Shown: one piece after another, positions 1 to 8,493 of the stretch
Layout: every line of letters starts with the position of its first letter
How positions within the stretch are numbered: the first letter of the stretch is position 1
Assembly (NCBI RefSeq): GCF_035982055.1
Contig: NZ_CP108427.1
Coordinates: 9,857,001-9,921,000 of the forward strand
Origin: Streptomyces sp. NBC_01288
GTDB taxonomy: Bacteria > Actinomycetota > Actinomycetes > Streptomycetales > Streptomycetaceae
Direction of reading: 5' to 3'
Length of the DNA: 64,000 nt
Notes under the pieces: generated by a model
The model's database searches: none
The model's input: only the letters and a program-made list of their open reading frames with translations
What the model was told of the DNA's origin: nothing
Made by a program: the position numbers and the translations under genes

Positions 1-593
1 AGAGCCCGGCCCGCTGGGAGGCGGGGCCGCTCGGCAAGGCCACCAACAACGTCGCCGAACTCACCGCGCTGGAGCGCCTGTTGACGGCGACCGCACCGGA
101 CGTACCGCTGGAAATCCGCATGGACTCGCAGTACGCCATGAAGGCCGTCACCACCTGGCTCCCCGGCTGGAAGCGCAACGGCTGGAAGACCTCCGGCGGA
201 AAGCCGGTCGCCAACCAGGAGTTGGTCGTCCGCATCGACGAACTGCTGGATGGCCGCTCGGTCGAGTTCCGCTACGTCCCCGCCCACCAGGTTGACGGCG
301 ACCCGCTGAACGACTTCGCCGACCGCGCGGCCAGCCAGGCGGCCGTCGTCCAGGAACCCGCGGGCAGCGACCTCGGCTCCCCGGAACCGCCCCCCTCGCC
401 CGACACCCCGAAGAAGCCCGCCCGCGCGGGTGGCGCCAAGTCGGCCCGGAAGAGCGCGAGTTCGTCCTCCCGCACCATCAAGGCCAAGTTCTCCGGCCGC
501 TGCCTGTGCGGCCGCGCCTACGCGGCCGGCGAGCCCATCAGCAAGAACCCCAAGGGCTGGGGCCACCCGGAGTGCGCCACGGCCGAGGCGTAA
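1..593 (+). CDS. rnhA: Ribonuclease HI with C-terminal Cys/His motif (5' end outside window)
   Basis: This enzyme degrades the RNA strand of RNA-DNA hybrids in the cytoplasm. The reading frame is open from base 3. The RNase H core shows NNVAELTALERLL, which carries the active-site Glu, then MDSQYAMKAV with an active-site Asp, then VPAHQ with the flexible His, and NDFADRAAS with the last Asp. The first catalytic Asp lies upstream of the window. After a Pro/Ser/Ala-rich linker the C-terminus has a compact CLCGRAYAAG-to-GHPEC segment (C-x-C ... H-x-x-C). It looks like a small zinc-binding or nucleic-acid-binding tail. That tail is seen in the sequence, but its role is inference. A strong intrinsic terminator follows. 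Confidence 0.9.
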   Translation, partial: SPARWEAGPLGKATNNVAELTALERLLTATAPDVPLEIRMDSQYAMKAVTTWLPGWKRNGWKTSGGKPVANQELVVRIDELLDGRSVEFRYVPAHQVDGDPLNDFADRAASQAAVVQEPAGSDLGSPEPPPSPDTPKKPARAGGAKSARKSASSSSRTIKAKFSGRCLCGRAYAAGEPISKNPKGWGHPECATAEA

Positions 594-613
594 GTCCCTC
601 ACCTGTTCGACGC

Positions 614-655
614 GTCCCACCGGCCTCGGAGTCCCGAGGCCGGTGGGACTTCTTT
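614..655 (+). terminator. Intrinsic terminator of the RNase H gene
   Basis: Perfect 16-bp inverted repeat (614-629 and 634-649) with a four-base loop AGTC, followed by TTCTTT. It lies 20 bases after the RNase H stop codon and before the next gene. Confidence 0.85.
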
Positions 656-714
656 GCACCCTCGGCCTGCTACTCTGCGGTTCCACTTGGCCACTTTGAG
701 TAATCTCCAGGGGT

Positions 715-1932
715 GTGCACGTGAAGGTCGCCTGTGTCGGAGGCGGGCCCGCCGGTCTGTATCTCTCGATCCTGCTGAAGCGTCAGGACCCGTCCCACGA
801 CATCACCGTCTACGAGCGCAACGCCGAAGGCTCGACCTACGGCTGGGGCGTGACGTACTGGCGCGAACTGCTCGACCAACTCCGGGAGTACGACCCGGAG
901 TCCGCGCAGGCCGTCGACGAGCACTCGGTGCGCTGGAGCGACGGCGTCGCCCGCATCCGGGACCTGACGACCACTCAACCCGGCGACGAGGGCCACGGCA
1001 TCGGCCGCCACCGACTCCTCAAGATTCTCGCCGAACGGGCCCGAACTCTGGGCGTACGACTGGAGTTTGAGTGCGAGGTGACTGCCGACGACCTCCCCGA
1101 CGCCGATCTGATCGTGGCCGCCGACGGCGTCAACAGCGCGCTGCGCACCCGGCACGCCGACCACTTCGGCGCCGAACTCAAGCCCGGCCGCAACCAGTAC
1201 ATCTGGCTCGGCACCAGCAAGGTCTTCGGCTCCTTCACCTTCGCCTTCGTGGAGACCGACCACGGCTGGATCTGGTGCTACGGCTACGCGTTCGGCCCCG
1301 AGGGCAGCACCTGCGTCATCGAGTGCGCACCCGAGACCTGGACCGGCCTCGGCCTCGACACCGCCGCGGAGGCCGACGGACTCGCCCTGCTGGAGAAGCT
1401 CTTCGCCGACCTCCTCGACGGCCACTCCCTGATCGGCCGCGCCTCCGCCGACGGCAGCGCCCAGTGGCTCAACTTCCGCACCCTCACCAACCGCACCTGG
1501 CACCGCGACAACCTCGTCCTGCTCGGCGACGCCGCCCACACCACCCACTACTCCATCGGCGCCGGCACCACCCTCGCCCTGGAGGACGCCATCGCCCTCG
1601 CGGACGCCCTGCGCGACCACACCGAACTGCCGCAGGCCCTCGCCGCGTACGAAAAGCGCCGTAGATCCGCCTTGTTGTCCATCCAGAGCGCGGCCCGCTA
1701 CAGCGCCCAGTGGTACGAGAACCTCCAGCGCTACATCCACCTGCCCCCGCACCGCATGTTCGCGCTGCTCGGCCAGCGGCACTCGCCCCTGCTGCCGTAC
1801 GTCCCGCCGCAGGTCTACTACGGCATCGACAAGGCGGCCGGGCGGCTGGAGGCGCTGCGCCGGTTCAAGCGGTGGCTCGGGCCCAAGGTCGCGCGGACCG
1901 TGCACGCGCGGGCGCTCGCCTCCCGCAAGTAG
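715..1932 (+). CDS. FAD-dependent aromatic monooxygenase, VioD-like
   Basis: Class A flavin hydroxylase of 405 residues. The N-terminal dinucleotide-binding motif is VGGGPAGLYLS, and the second FAD motif is LLGDAAHTTHYSIGAGT. The closest family I recognise is VioD (tryptophan hydroxylase of violacein synthesis) and the related salicylyl/anthraniloyl-CoA hydroxylases. Shared features are YGWGVTYW near residue 42, PGRNQYIWLGTS near residue 155 and an ECAPET segment. The substrate is probably an aromatic acid, CoA thioester or indole, but this is inference. No violacein partner genes lie nearby, so it stands alone. Translation may start at GTG 715 or GTG 721. The next gene is a TetR-controlled efflux pump with its own operator. 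Confidence 0.8.
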   Translation: MHVKVACVGGGPAGLYLSILLKRQDPSHDITVYERNAEGSTYGWGVTYWRELLDQLREYDPESAQAVDEHSVRWSDGVARIRDLTTTQPGDEGHGIGRHRLLKILAERARTLGVRLEFECEVTADDLPDADLIVAADGVNSALRTRHADHFGAELKPGRNQYIWLGTSKVFGSFTFAFVETDHGWIWCYGYAFGPEGSTCVIECAPETWTGLGLDTAAEADGLALLEKLFADLLDGHSLIGRASADGSAQWLNFRTLTNRTWHRDNLVLLGDAAHTTHYSIGAGTTLALEDAIALADALRDHTELPQALAAYEKRRRSALLSIQSAARYSAQWYENLQRYIHLPPHRMFALLGQRHSPLLPYVPPQVYYGIDKAAGRLEALRRFKRWLGPKVARTVHARALASRK

Positions 1933-1981
1933 GGCACCCTCCGGGAGCGGTCCGGCTTCCGTGAGCGGTCTGGGAAGGTTG

Positions 1982-2023
1982 GGTGAATGACTATTCACCA
2001 GTTAGGGTGAATAGTCATTCACC
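1982..2023. promoter_or_regulatory. Double palindromic operator, probably for the TetR at 3542
   Basis: Two 18-base arms (1982-1999 and 2006-2023), separated by AGTTAG, are perfect reverse complements. Each arm is itself a dyad, GGTGAAT-N4-ATTCACC. The element ends 28 bases before the likely MFS start codon. This size and position fit a site for two TetR dimers. Binding by the linked TetR is inferred. Confidence 0.75.
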
Positions 2024-2051
2024 TTCTTTTTTCATGCCAGCTGGAGTGCCC

Positions 2052-3545
2052 ATGGGCCAGCCCGTCCCGATACCCGAGCCGTCCGGCAGCCTCGCCGGGC
2101 GGACCCCCTTGCGGGATCGGCTCACCGTTCCGGTGCTGGCGTTCGGCGGGATCCTCATGGCGGTCATGCAGACCGTGGTCGTCCCGCTGCTGCCGTCCCT
2201 GCCCCGGCTGACCCACTCCTCCGCGGGTGCCGTCTCCTGGATGGTCACCGCGACCCTGCTCTCCGGCGCGGTCCTCACCCCCGTGCTCGGCCGGGCCGGT
2301 GACATGTACGGCAAGCGGCGGGTCCTGACCGCTGCCCTGAGCCTGATGACCGTCGGCTCGGTCATGTGCGCCTTGTCCTCCGACATTCGCGTCCTGATCT
2401 TCGCCCGCGCCCTGCAAGGCGCCGCGGCCGCCGTGGTCCCCCTGTCGATCAGCATCCTGCGTGACGAACTGCCCCCGGAGCGCCGGGGCAGCGCGGTCGC
2501 GCTGATGAGTTCCACGGTCGGTATCGGCGCCGCCCTCGGACTGCCGCTCGCGGCGCTGATCGTGCAGTACGCCAACTGGCACGTCATGTTCTGGGCGACC
2601 AGCGCGCTCGGCGCGATCGGTGTGTGGGGGATCTGGTGGGCGGTGCGCGAGTCGCCCGTCCGTTCCCCGGGCCGCTTCGACGTGCTCGGCGCGCTCGGGC
2701 TGGCCGTGGGCCTGGTGTGTCTGTTGCTCGGGGTGTCGCAGGGCGGTCAGTGGGGGTGGGGCAGTGCGCGGATCCTTGCGCTGTTCCTCGCCACGGTTGT
2801 CGTGTTCGGGCTGTGGTGGTGGCAGCAGCTGCGCACCGAACTCCCGTTGGTGGACCTGCGGTTGGTGTCCAAGCCCCGGGTGGGCCTGTCCCATGTGGCG
2901 GCCCTGCTGACCGGCTTCGCGTTCTACGCCAACTCCCTCGTCACCGCCCAGCTGGTGCAGGCGCCCAAGGCGACCGGGTACGGGCTCGGGCTGTCCATCG
3001 TCCAGACCGGGTTGTGCCTGCTGCCCGGCGGCATCACCATGCTGCTGCTCTCACCCGTCTCGGCCCGCATCTCGGCGGCCCGCGGCCCGCGCATCACGCT
3101 CGCCCTCGGCGCCGCGATCATCGCGCTCGGCTATGTGGTGCGCATCGCCGACAGCCGTGACCTGTGGACGATCATCCTCGGCGCGACGATCGTGGCCACC
3201 GGCACCACCTTCGCCTACTCGGCGCTGCCCACCCTCATCCTGCGCGCCGTCCCGGCCGACCAGACCGCCTCCGCGAACGGCGTCAACGTCCTGATGCGCA
3301 CCATCGGCCAGGCCGTCTCCAGCGCTGTGGTCGCCGCCGTGCTGGTGCACCACACCAGCCTGGTCGGCGGGCTCCCGCTGCCCACGCTGCACGGGTACCT
3401 GATGGCGTTCGGCATCGCGGGCGTGATCGCCCTGGTGGCGAGCGCGGCGGCCCTGACCATCCCGGGCGACCCCGCTCCCGACGACACGCGGCGCGCCGGG
3501 GACCGTACGGAGGGCGCGCGGGACGAGGCGCTGGAGGGAGCATGA
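2052..3545 (+). CDS. MFS drug efflux transporter, DHA2 (14-TM) type
   Basis: Integral membrane proton-antiporter of about 497 residues, with hydrophobic segments throughout and the DHA2 layout of the EmrB/QacA group. The N-terminal half shows LPSLPRLTHSSAGAVSWMVT and then GRAGDMYGKRRVL, the conserved loop 2-3 motif. The reading frame extends upstream to a GTG inside the operator. I prefer ATG 2052 because CTGGAG lies just upstream, whereas ATG 2034 has no ribosome binding site. The stop overlaps the TetR start by ATGA, so the regulator is translationally coupled to the pump. The substrate is unknown; toxic small molecules are typical for the family. Confidence 0.88.
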   Translation: MGQPVPIPEPSGSLAGRTPLRDRLTVPVLAFGGILMAVMQTVVVPLLPSLPRLTHSSAGAVSWMVTATLLSGAVLTPVLGRAGDMYGKRRVLTAALSLMTVGSVMCALSSDIRVLIFARALQGAAAAVVPLSISILRDELPPERRGSAVALMSSTVGIGAALGLPLAALIVQYANWHVMFWATSALGAIGVWGIWWAVRESPVRSPGRFDVLGALGLAVGLVCLLLGVSQGGQWGWGSARILALFLATVVVFGLWWWQQLRTELPLVDLRLVSKPRVGLSHVAALLTGFAFYANSLVTAQLVQAPKATGYGLGLSIVQTGLCLLPGGITMLLLSPVSARISAARGPRITLALGAAIIALGYVVRIADSRDLWTIILGATIVATGTTFAYSALPTLILRAVPADQTASANGVNVLMRTIGQAVSSAVVAAVLVHHTSLVGGLPLPTLHGYLMAFGIAGVIALVASAAALTIPGDPAPDDTRRAGDRTEGARDEALEGA

Positions 3546-4129
3546 GTGCCGTGAGCACCACTCCACCCACCGCGTCCCCGCCCGCACGCCGGGACGCCGG
3601 GGCGACCAAGGCGGCCATCCTCAAGGCCGCCCGCTACCTCCTCGCGCGCAACGCGCACGCCGACATCACCCTCAAGGCCGTCGCCGAACGCGCCGGTGTC
3701 AGCGCGCCGTTGATCCTCAAGTACTTCGGCAACAAGGACGCCCTCTTCGCCCGCGTCATGTCCTTCGAGACCGACGCGCGGGACCTCCTCGACGCCCCGC
3801 TCGACGGACTCGGCCGCCACATGGTCCGGCACGTCCTGGTCAGCCAGCGCGAGCGGGGCGCCGACCCGCTGCTGCGGATCGCGTTCGCACCCCTGCACGG
3901 CGACCACGGCGACGTCCTGCGCGTCAACTTCCGCGCCCACGTGGTCGACCGCCTCGCCGCCCGCCTCCCCGGCCCCGACGCCGGCTTGCGCGCCGAACTC
4001 GCCGTCGCGACCCTCCTCGGCCTCGGCGTCATGTACGGCATCGCCCGCGGCACCGAGCTGCGGGCGACCGCCGTCGACACCATCGTGGATCGCTACGGAC
4101 CCACCGTGCAGGCCCAGTTGACGCCCTAG
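3542..4129 (+). CDS. TetR family transcriptional regulator
   Basis: Protein of 195 residues. The N-terminal helix-turn-helix spans about residues 22-68, with ITLKAVAERAGVSAPLILKYF followed by NKDALF. The remainder is a ligand-binding TetR C-terminal domain with no recognised ligand. It is the second gene of the MFS operon, joined by an ATGA overlap, and most likely represses the pump through the palindromes at 1982-2023. Its stop overlaps the stop of the convergent synthase gene by a few bases. Confidence 0.88.
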   Translation: MSAVSTTPPTASPPARRDAGATKAAILKAARYLLARNAHADITLKAVAERAGVSAPLILKYFGNKDALFARVMSFETDARDLLDAPLDGLGRHMVRHVLVSQRERGADPLLRIAFAPLHGDHGDVLRVNFRAHVVDRLAARLPGPDAGLRAELAVATLLGLGVMYGIARGTELRATAVDTIVDRYGPTVQAQLTP

Positions 4130-5049
4130 GCGTAGCGGCGCGCCTTGCGGTACTGTCGGGCCAGGACCCGCAGCGTGGCCAGCGTCGCGGGACCCGTGTC
4201 GTGCAGCAGGACCCTGCCCCCTTCGCGTCGCACCGCGCCGAGCCGCAGTTCCTGGACGCCGATCAACGCGTCGAGGAACGGCCGGTGTTCCGCCGCGACA
4301 AGAGCGGGAAGCGTACGGCAGCCGGCGAGCGTGGTCTCCGCGAGGTCGGCCTGCGCCCGGACCACTCGGTCCAACGCCGGTACGCACGCCGGTGACTTGC
4401 TGCGCAGATCCTCGAACTTCAGCCCGTGCCGGGCGAGTTCGTCCCGCGGGATGCCGATGCGGTCGTTCTCGGTGTCCTCGCGGAGGTCGGCGAGGAAGTC
4501 GCTGCGCTGCCAGCCCTCGATCAGATCCCGGCATCCCTTGACGTACGACTCGTACGCGGCGGAGTCGGCCGGTGCGAGCAGCGACGCGGTGAGCATCAGG
4601 GCGGGCAGCGAGTAACTGTCCACGTACGCCTGGAAGTCGGCCTCCGTCTCGAAGCCGGTCCAGCTCGCCTCCACGGGAGCGCCGTCGAGGAAGGCGCGTA
4701 CCCGGGCCGCCATGTGCGGGTGGCGGCGCGTGGTGTCCCGGAGCGCCAACAGGGTTTCCTGGACGGGCGGTTCGCCGCTCTCCAAGGCTGCCGTGGTCTC
4801 GGCGTCCCAGGAGGCGAGGGCCGCCGTACGCGCGTCCACGTCCCCGGTGTCGATCAGTTCGTCGGTCGCGTGCATGTAGGCCACCGCGGCGACGACCGGC
4901 GGATGCAGCTCCGCCGGCAGCAACAGCCGTACCGCCACGTACTCGTGCAGCGCGAACCTGCGCACGATCCCGCGCTGGGCGTCGTAGGCGCGCCGCAGCC
5001 GCGGATCGGTGATGCCCGCCTTCGTCAAAGCGGTCGACCAACTGCTCAC
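4126..5049 (-). CDS. Squalene/phytoene synthase family protein
   Basis: Trans-isoprenyl diphosphate synthase fold, 307 residues. The first Asp-rich region reads YMHATDELIDTGD, equivalent to the DxxxD magnesium site. The second reads DFLADLREDTENDRIGIP, equivalent to the DxxxD of helix J. Both are intact, so head-to-head condensation of prenyl diphosphates is plausible. No carotenoid desaturase, cyclase or hopanoid genes are adjacent, so the product cannot be assigned. The start is GTG 5049, with GGGGAGAG upstream. It lies 42 bases downstream of the flavin oxidase gene on the same strand and could be co-transcribed with it. Confidence 0.82.
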   Translation of the reverse strand: MSSWSTALTKAGITDPRLRRAYDAQRGIVRRFALHEYVAVRLLLPAELHPPVVAAVAYMHATDELIDTGDVDARTAALASWDAETTAALESGEPPVQETLLALRDTTRRHPHMAARVRAFLDGAPVEASWTGFETEADFQAYVDSYSLPALMLTASLLAPADSAAYESYVKGCRDLIEGWQRSDFLADLREDTENDRIGIPRDELARHGLKFEDLRSKSPACVPALDRVVRAQADLAETTLAGCRTLPALVAAEHRPFLDALIGVQELRLGAVRREGGRVLLHDTGPATLATLRVLARQYRKARRYA

Positions 5050-5091
5050 AACTCTCCCCGTCTCGAAGATCCGGAGACAGCCTAGTCAGTG

Positions 5092-6831
5092 CTACCCGAA
5101 CAGCCGGTCCAGGAAGGCGTTGCCGAACACCCCGTGCGGGTCCAGCCGGTCGAATGTTCCGGCCGCCTGCCCCCACACCGACTCCCCGAACGAGCCCGGG
5201 ATCGCCGTGCCGAGCACCTCCTCGTCGCTCCACGCGGACTCCTCCGTATAGGCCCAGCCCTTCGACCACTCGGCCCGGGTCAGGGCGTCCGTGCCGTCGT
5301 ACGAGCGCAGCAGGAACTGCTCCAACTCCCGCAGGAACTCCTCCGCGTACGGCGTGCCGGGCAACGTCAGGACGTCCAGCCAGACCGCCGTGTCCCACTC
5401 GGGGTGCTCGGTGCTCGGCCGTAGTGCGGACAGCAACGGGGTGCGGGCGCCGGTGAGTTCGGATTCGGCGGGGTGGTCGAGGCCGGTCACGCGGATCTCG
5501 ACGGTGCCGTTGACGGGGAAGCGGCCGAGCGCGGCGTACGCGGTGAGCCGTTCCTGGTAGAAGTCGGTGAACTCGTGGACCACGCGCTGCACTTGGGCCC
5601 GGGTGGTCAGTACCGCGTAGCCGTTGGCGGTCTCCCGCAGGGTCGTCGGCTTGATGTAGAGCAGCGTGTTCTTCGACGGCCCCCAGATGTCCGCCGACAG
5701 TGTTGTCGTCAACCCCAGTGCCGCCACGTCGAGTTGGGCGTTGCCGAGCACCGGCGCCAGATACCACGCGGCATCGGAGAGGATCCGCCCGACGAGATCC
5801 GCGACCAGCGTCGGCACATTGTCGGAGAACGGATAGTTGTACGGCGACGAGACGTGCCGCGAGGTCAGCGGCCGGGTCGGTGCGACGCTCCACACCTTCA
5901 GCCAGGGGAACTCGGTGAACGCGAACCAGATGGCCTCGGCCCGCCCCGACGCGTCCAGGAAGCTCGCGAAGGTCCGCCCGCCCGACCCGGGCGCCCCGAA
6001 GAGTTCGGTGGCCGGGATGTCCGTACGGCTGACGCAGCGGAGGTTGGTGTTCGCGCCGACCCGGAGCACGACCTCGGTGACCAGCGAACGCCCCAGATGC
6101 GTGAGCAGCGCCGCGCAGTCCGCCTCGTCGCGGGTGCAGGTCCGGAGCACGTACTCGCCGGCGTTCGTGTCCCACACCACCGCCGTCAGCGACAGCACCA
6201 GATTGCTGAGCGAACCGAAGGTGTGCCCGGCGGTCCGCTTCTCGCCCTTCGCCGGTACGGCCGTGCCGTGCGCGTCGATGGCCAGGGCGCCGCCGAGCGT
6301 CAGGTCGCCGGGCGCGGGCGCGGCGGTGAGACCGAGGCCGTGGCCCTCCAGGAAGGTGAGCAGCGCCTCCAGGGTGACACCCGTACCGGCCCGTACGGCC
6401 GAGGCGGAGTCCAGGGTCAGGCCGGTGAGGTGCGGGGCGGTGTCGACCAGCAGCACCGGCGCGTCGGACGTCGTACCGGACTCGATCGTGAGCGGTGACC
6501 AGCCGTGCGAGGAGCCGCGGGGGCGGACCCGCCAGCCGTGCTGCCAGGCCCAGTCGACGACCGACACCACCTGATCGGCGTCGGTCGGCGCACACGCCCA
6601 CAGCCCGTCGGCGGTGATCTCGCCGACCCAGTTCCGGTACGCCGAGCGGTAGAGGTCGACGTCGGCCGGGAAGTCGGGCAGCTCGGCCGCCGCGACGGCC
6701 GGATCGGCCGTCAGGAGTACGGGTACGGCGGCCAGGGCGGCCGCCGAGAGGAGGAAGCCGCGACGGGTCCAGGGAGCGGAACTGCCGTTCCCGGACTGGA
6801 GGTTGTTCGCCACATGATCGGTCACGCGCAC
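5092..6831 (-). CDS. Secreted FAD-linked oxidase, cholesterol oxidase (BCO, covalent flavin) type
   Basis: Vanillyl-alcohol-oxidase superfamily protein of 579 residues. A Tat signal is visible as TRRGFLLSAAALAAVPVLL, followed by an Ala-rich cleavage region, so export as a folded flavoprotein is expected. The FAD domain follows, with RPRGSSHGWSPL near residue 105; its His is the likely covalent flavin attachment site. The C-terminal part matches the substrate-binding domain of BCO-type (class II) cholesterol oxidases, e.g. LSADIWGPSKNTLLYIKP. The likely reaction is oxidation of a 3-hydroxysteroid with production of peroxide, but the true substrate is inference. The start may be GTG 6831 or GTG 6825. 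Confidence 0.82.
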   Translation of the reverse strand: MRVTDHVANNLQSGNGSSAPWTRRGFLLSAAALAAVPVLLTADPAVAAAELPDFPADVDLYRSAYRNWVGEITADGLWACAPTDADQVVSVVDWAWQHGWRVRPRGSSHGWSPLTIESGTTSDAPVLLVDTAPHLTGLTLDSASAVRAGTGVTLEALLTFLEGHGLGLTAAPAPGDLTLGGALAIDAHGTAVPAKGEKRTAGHTFGSLSNLVLSLTAVVWDTNAGEYVLRTCTRDEADCAALLTHLGRSLVTEVVLRVGANTNLRCVSRTDIPATELFGAPGSGGRTFASFLDASGRAEAIWFAFTEFPWLKVWSVAPTRPLTSRHVSSPYNYPFSDNVPTLVADLVGRILSDAAWYLAPVLGNAQLDVAALGLTTTLSADIWGPSKNTLLYIKPTTLRETANGYAVLTTRAQVQRVVHEFTDFYQERLTAYAALGRFPVNGTVEIRVTGLDHPAESELTGARTPLLSALRPSTEHPEWDTAVWLDVLTLPGTPYAEEFLRELEQFLLRSYDGTDALTRAEWSKGWAYTEESAWSDEEVLGTAIPGSFGESVWGQAAGTFDRLDPHGVFGNAFLDRLFG

Positions 6832-6875
6832 ACGCTAGGTGCGCGTTGACACGAGTAGGCATCCCGTCGAACGGG

Positions 6876-6893
6876 TTCACTCGTGTGAGTGAA
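6876..6893. promoter_or_regulatory. Palindrome in divergent promoter region
   Basis: TTCACTC-GTGT-GAGTGAA is a perfect dyad with 7-base arms. It lies between the divergent flavin oxidase and aldo/keto reductase genes. It looks like a regulator site, but no linked regulator is adjacent. Confidence 0.4.
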
Positions 6894-6961
6894 AGATTCA
6901 CAGGTCGCGGCCCGGCGGAGCCCGATCCGCGCATGTCAGTGGCGGATGACAGACTGACGGC

Positions 6962-7945
6962 ATGGACGAACGTGTAATCGGCAGGTCGAATCAGCAGCTG
7001 TCCGTCGTCGGTCTCGGCACCTGGCAGCTGGGCGCCGACTGGGGAGACGTCGACGACAAGGAAGCCCTCGCCGTGCTGGAGGCGGCGGCGGAGTCGGGGG
7101 TGACCTTCTTCGACACGGCCGACGTGTACGGCGACGGGCGCAGCGAGCAGACCATCGCCACGTTTCTGAGCGGCCGGCCCGATCTGCATGTCCTGGTCGC
7201 GACGAAGATGGGCCGCCGCGTCGACCAGATCCCGGAGAACTACGTCCTCGACAACTTCCGCGCGTGGAACGACCGTTCGCGCCGCAACCTCGGCGTCGAC
7301 CGCATCGACCTCGTGCAGCTGCACTGCCCGCCCACGGCGGTCTACTCCTCGGACGAGGTGTTCGACGCCCTCGACACCCTGGTCGCGGAGGAGCGCATCG
7401 CGCGGTACGGCGTCAGCGTCGAGACCTGCGAGGAAGCCCTCACCGCGATCGCCCGGCCGAACGTGACCAGCGTGCAGATCATCCTCAACGCCTTCCGCAT
7501 GAAGCCCCTGCTCCAGGTGCTCCCGGCCGCCCAGGAGGCGGGCGTCGGCATCATCGCGCGCGTGCCGCTCGCGTCGGGCCTGCTGTCCGGCAAGTACACC
7601 AAGGACACGGTCTTCCCGGAGAACGACCACCGCACCTACAACCGGCACGGCGAGGCCTTCGACCAGGGCGAGACCTTCTCCGGCGTCGACTACACGACGG
7701 GTGTCGAGGCCGCCGCCGAGTTCTCCGCCCTCGCCCCGGAGGGGTACACCCCGGCCCAGCTGGCCCTGCGCTGGATCATCGACCAGCCCGGCGTCACCTC
7801 GGTGATCCCCGGCGCCCGCTCACCCGAACAGGCCCGCGCCAACGCGGCCGCCGCCAAGCTGCCCGCCCTGTCCCAGGACACGCTCACCGCGATCCGGGAC
7901 CTGTACGACCGCCGGATCAAGGACCAGGTGGAGAACCGCTGGTAG
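6962..7945 (+). CDS. Aldo/keto reductase
   Basis: NADPH-dependent carbonyl reductase of the AKR TIM-barrel fold, 327 residues. The catalytic tetrad is visible: Asp and Tyr in FDTADVYGDGRSEQ, Lys in VATKMGRR and His in VQLHCPP. The C-terminal cofactor segment reads VTSVIPGARSPEQARANAAA, typical of the subfamily. It is divergent from the flavin oxidase gene with a 130-base promoter region between. The physiological substrate is not evident. Confidence 0.92.
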   Translation: MDERVIGRSNQQLSVVGLGTWQLGADWGDVDDKEALAVLEAAAESGVTFFDTADVYGDGRSEQTIATFLSGRPDLHVLVATKMGRRVDQIPENYVLDNFRAWNDRSRRNLGVDRIDLVQLHCPPTAVYSSDEVFDALDTLVAEERIARYGVSVETCEEALTAIARPNVTSVQIILNAFRMKPLLQVLPAAQEAGVGIIARVPLASGLLSGKYTKDTVFPENDHRTYNRHGEAFDQGETFSGVDYTTGVEAAAEFSALAPEGYTPAQLALRWIIDQPGVTSVIPGARSPEQARANAAAAKLPALSQDTLTAIRDLYDRRIKDQVENRW

Positions 7946-8004
7946 ACCCCTGCCTCTGAACGGTCCTCCGTTTGAACGGTCGGCGGTCCGGTTACACGGA
8001 CCGC

Positions 8005-8493
8005 ATGACCCAGGAGGAAGACCGGCGGACGGGACGCGACGAGTCCGAGGACGAGCGGGCGGACCGGATGTGGGGCGAACTCATCCAGGAGGTCCGGGTC
8101 GCGCAGACCGGCGTGCAGATCCTGTTCGGGTTCCTGCTCACCGTCGTCTTCACCCCGAAGTACGACCAGCTGGAGCACGCGAACCAGGTTCTCTACATCG
8201 TGACCGTCGTCCTCGGCGCCACCGCCACCGGCGCCCTGATCGGCCCGGTGTCCCTGCACCGCCTGGTCTCCGGCCGGAGCGTGAAACCCCAGGCGGTGCG
8301 CTGGGCGTCCCGGCTCACCTTCGTCGGCCTCGTCCTGCTGCTCGCCACGATGACCGCCGCGCTGCTGCTGGTCCTCCGGGTCGCGACCCACGACGCGTAT
8401 GTGCCCTGGCTGGTCGCGGGGGTCGTCACCTGGTACCTGCTGTGCTGGTTCGTACTGCCGCTGTGGGCAAGGCACCGTCATACGACCCGATGA
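8005..8493 (+). CDS. DUF6328-like small membrane protein
   Basis: Protein of 162 residues with a charged, acidic N-terminus (EEDRRTGRDESEDERADRM) and four predicted membrane helices, roughly residues 35-52, 64-84, 108-130 and 136-156. The layout matches the actinobacterial DUF6328 family. No function is known to me. ATG 8005 is the best start. The 3' end overlaps the convergent DUF2238 gene by about 68 bases. Confidence 0.7.
   Translation: MTQEEDRRTGRDESEDERADRMWGELIQEVRVAQTGVQILFGFLLTVVFTPKYDQLEHANQVLYIVTVVLGATATGALIGPVSLHRLVSGRSVKPQAVRWASRLTFVGLVLLLATMTAALLLVLRVATHDAYVPWLVAGVVTWYLLCWFVLPLWARHRHTTR

Noticed and set aside
3215..7648. A 1477-codon open frame on the minus strand
   Set aside because: It lies antisense to, or out of frame with, five well-supported genes. 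The sequence is Arg/Gly/Pro-rich without domains, the usual artefact of third-position G/C bias.
7957..7981. Direct repeat TGAACGGTC twice before the DUF6328 gene
   Set aside because: It is only two copies of nine bases. It could be a regulator site, but nothing links it to a protein, so it is not listed as a feature.
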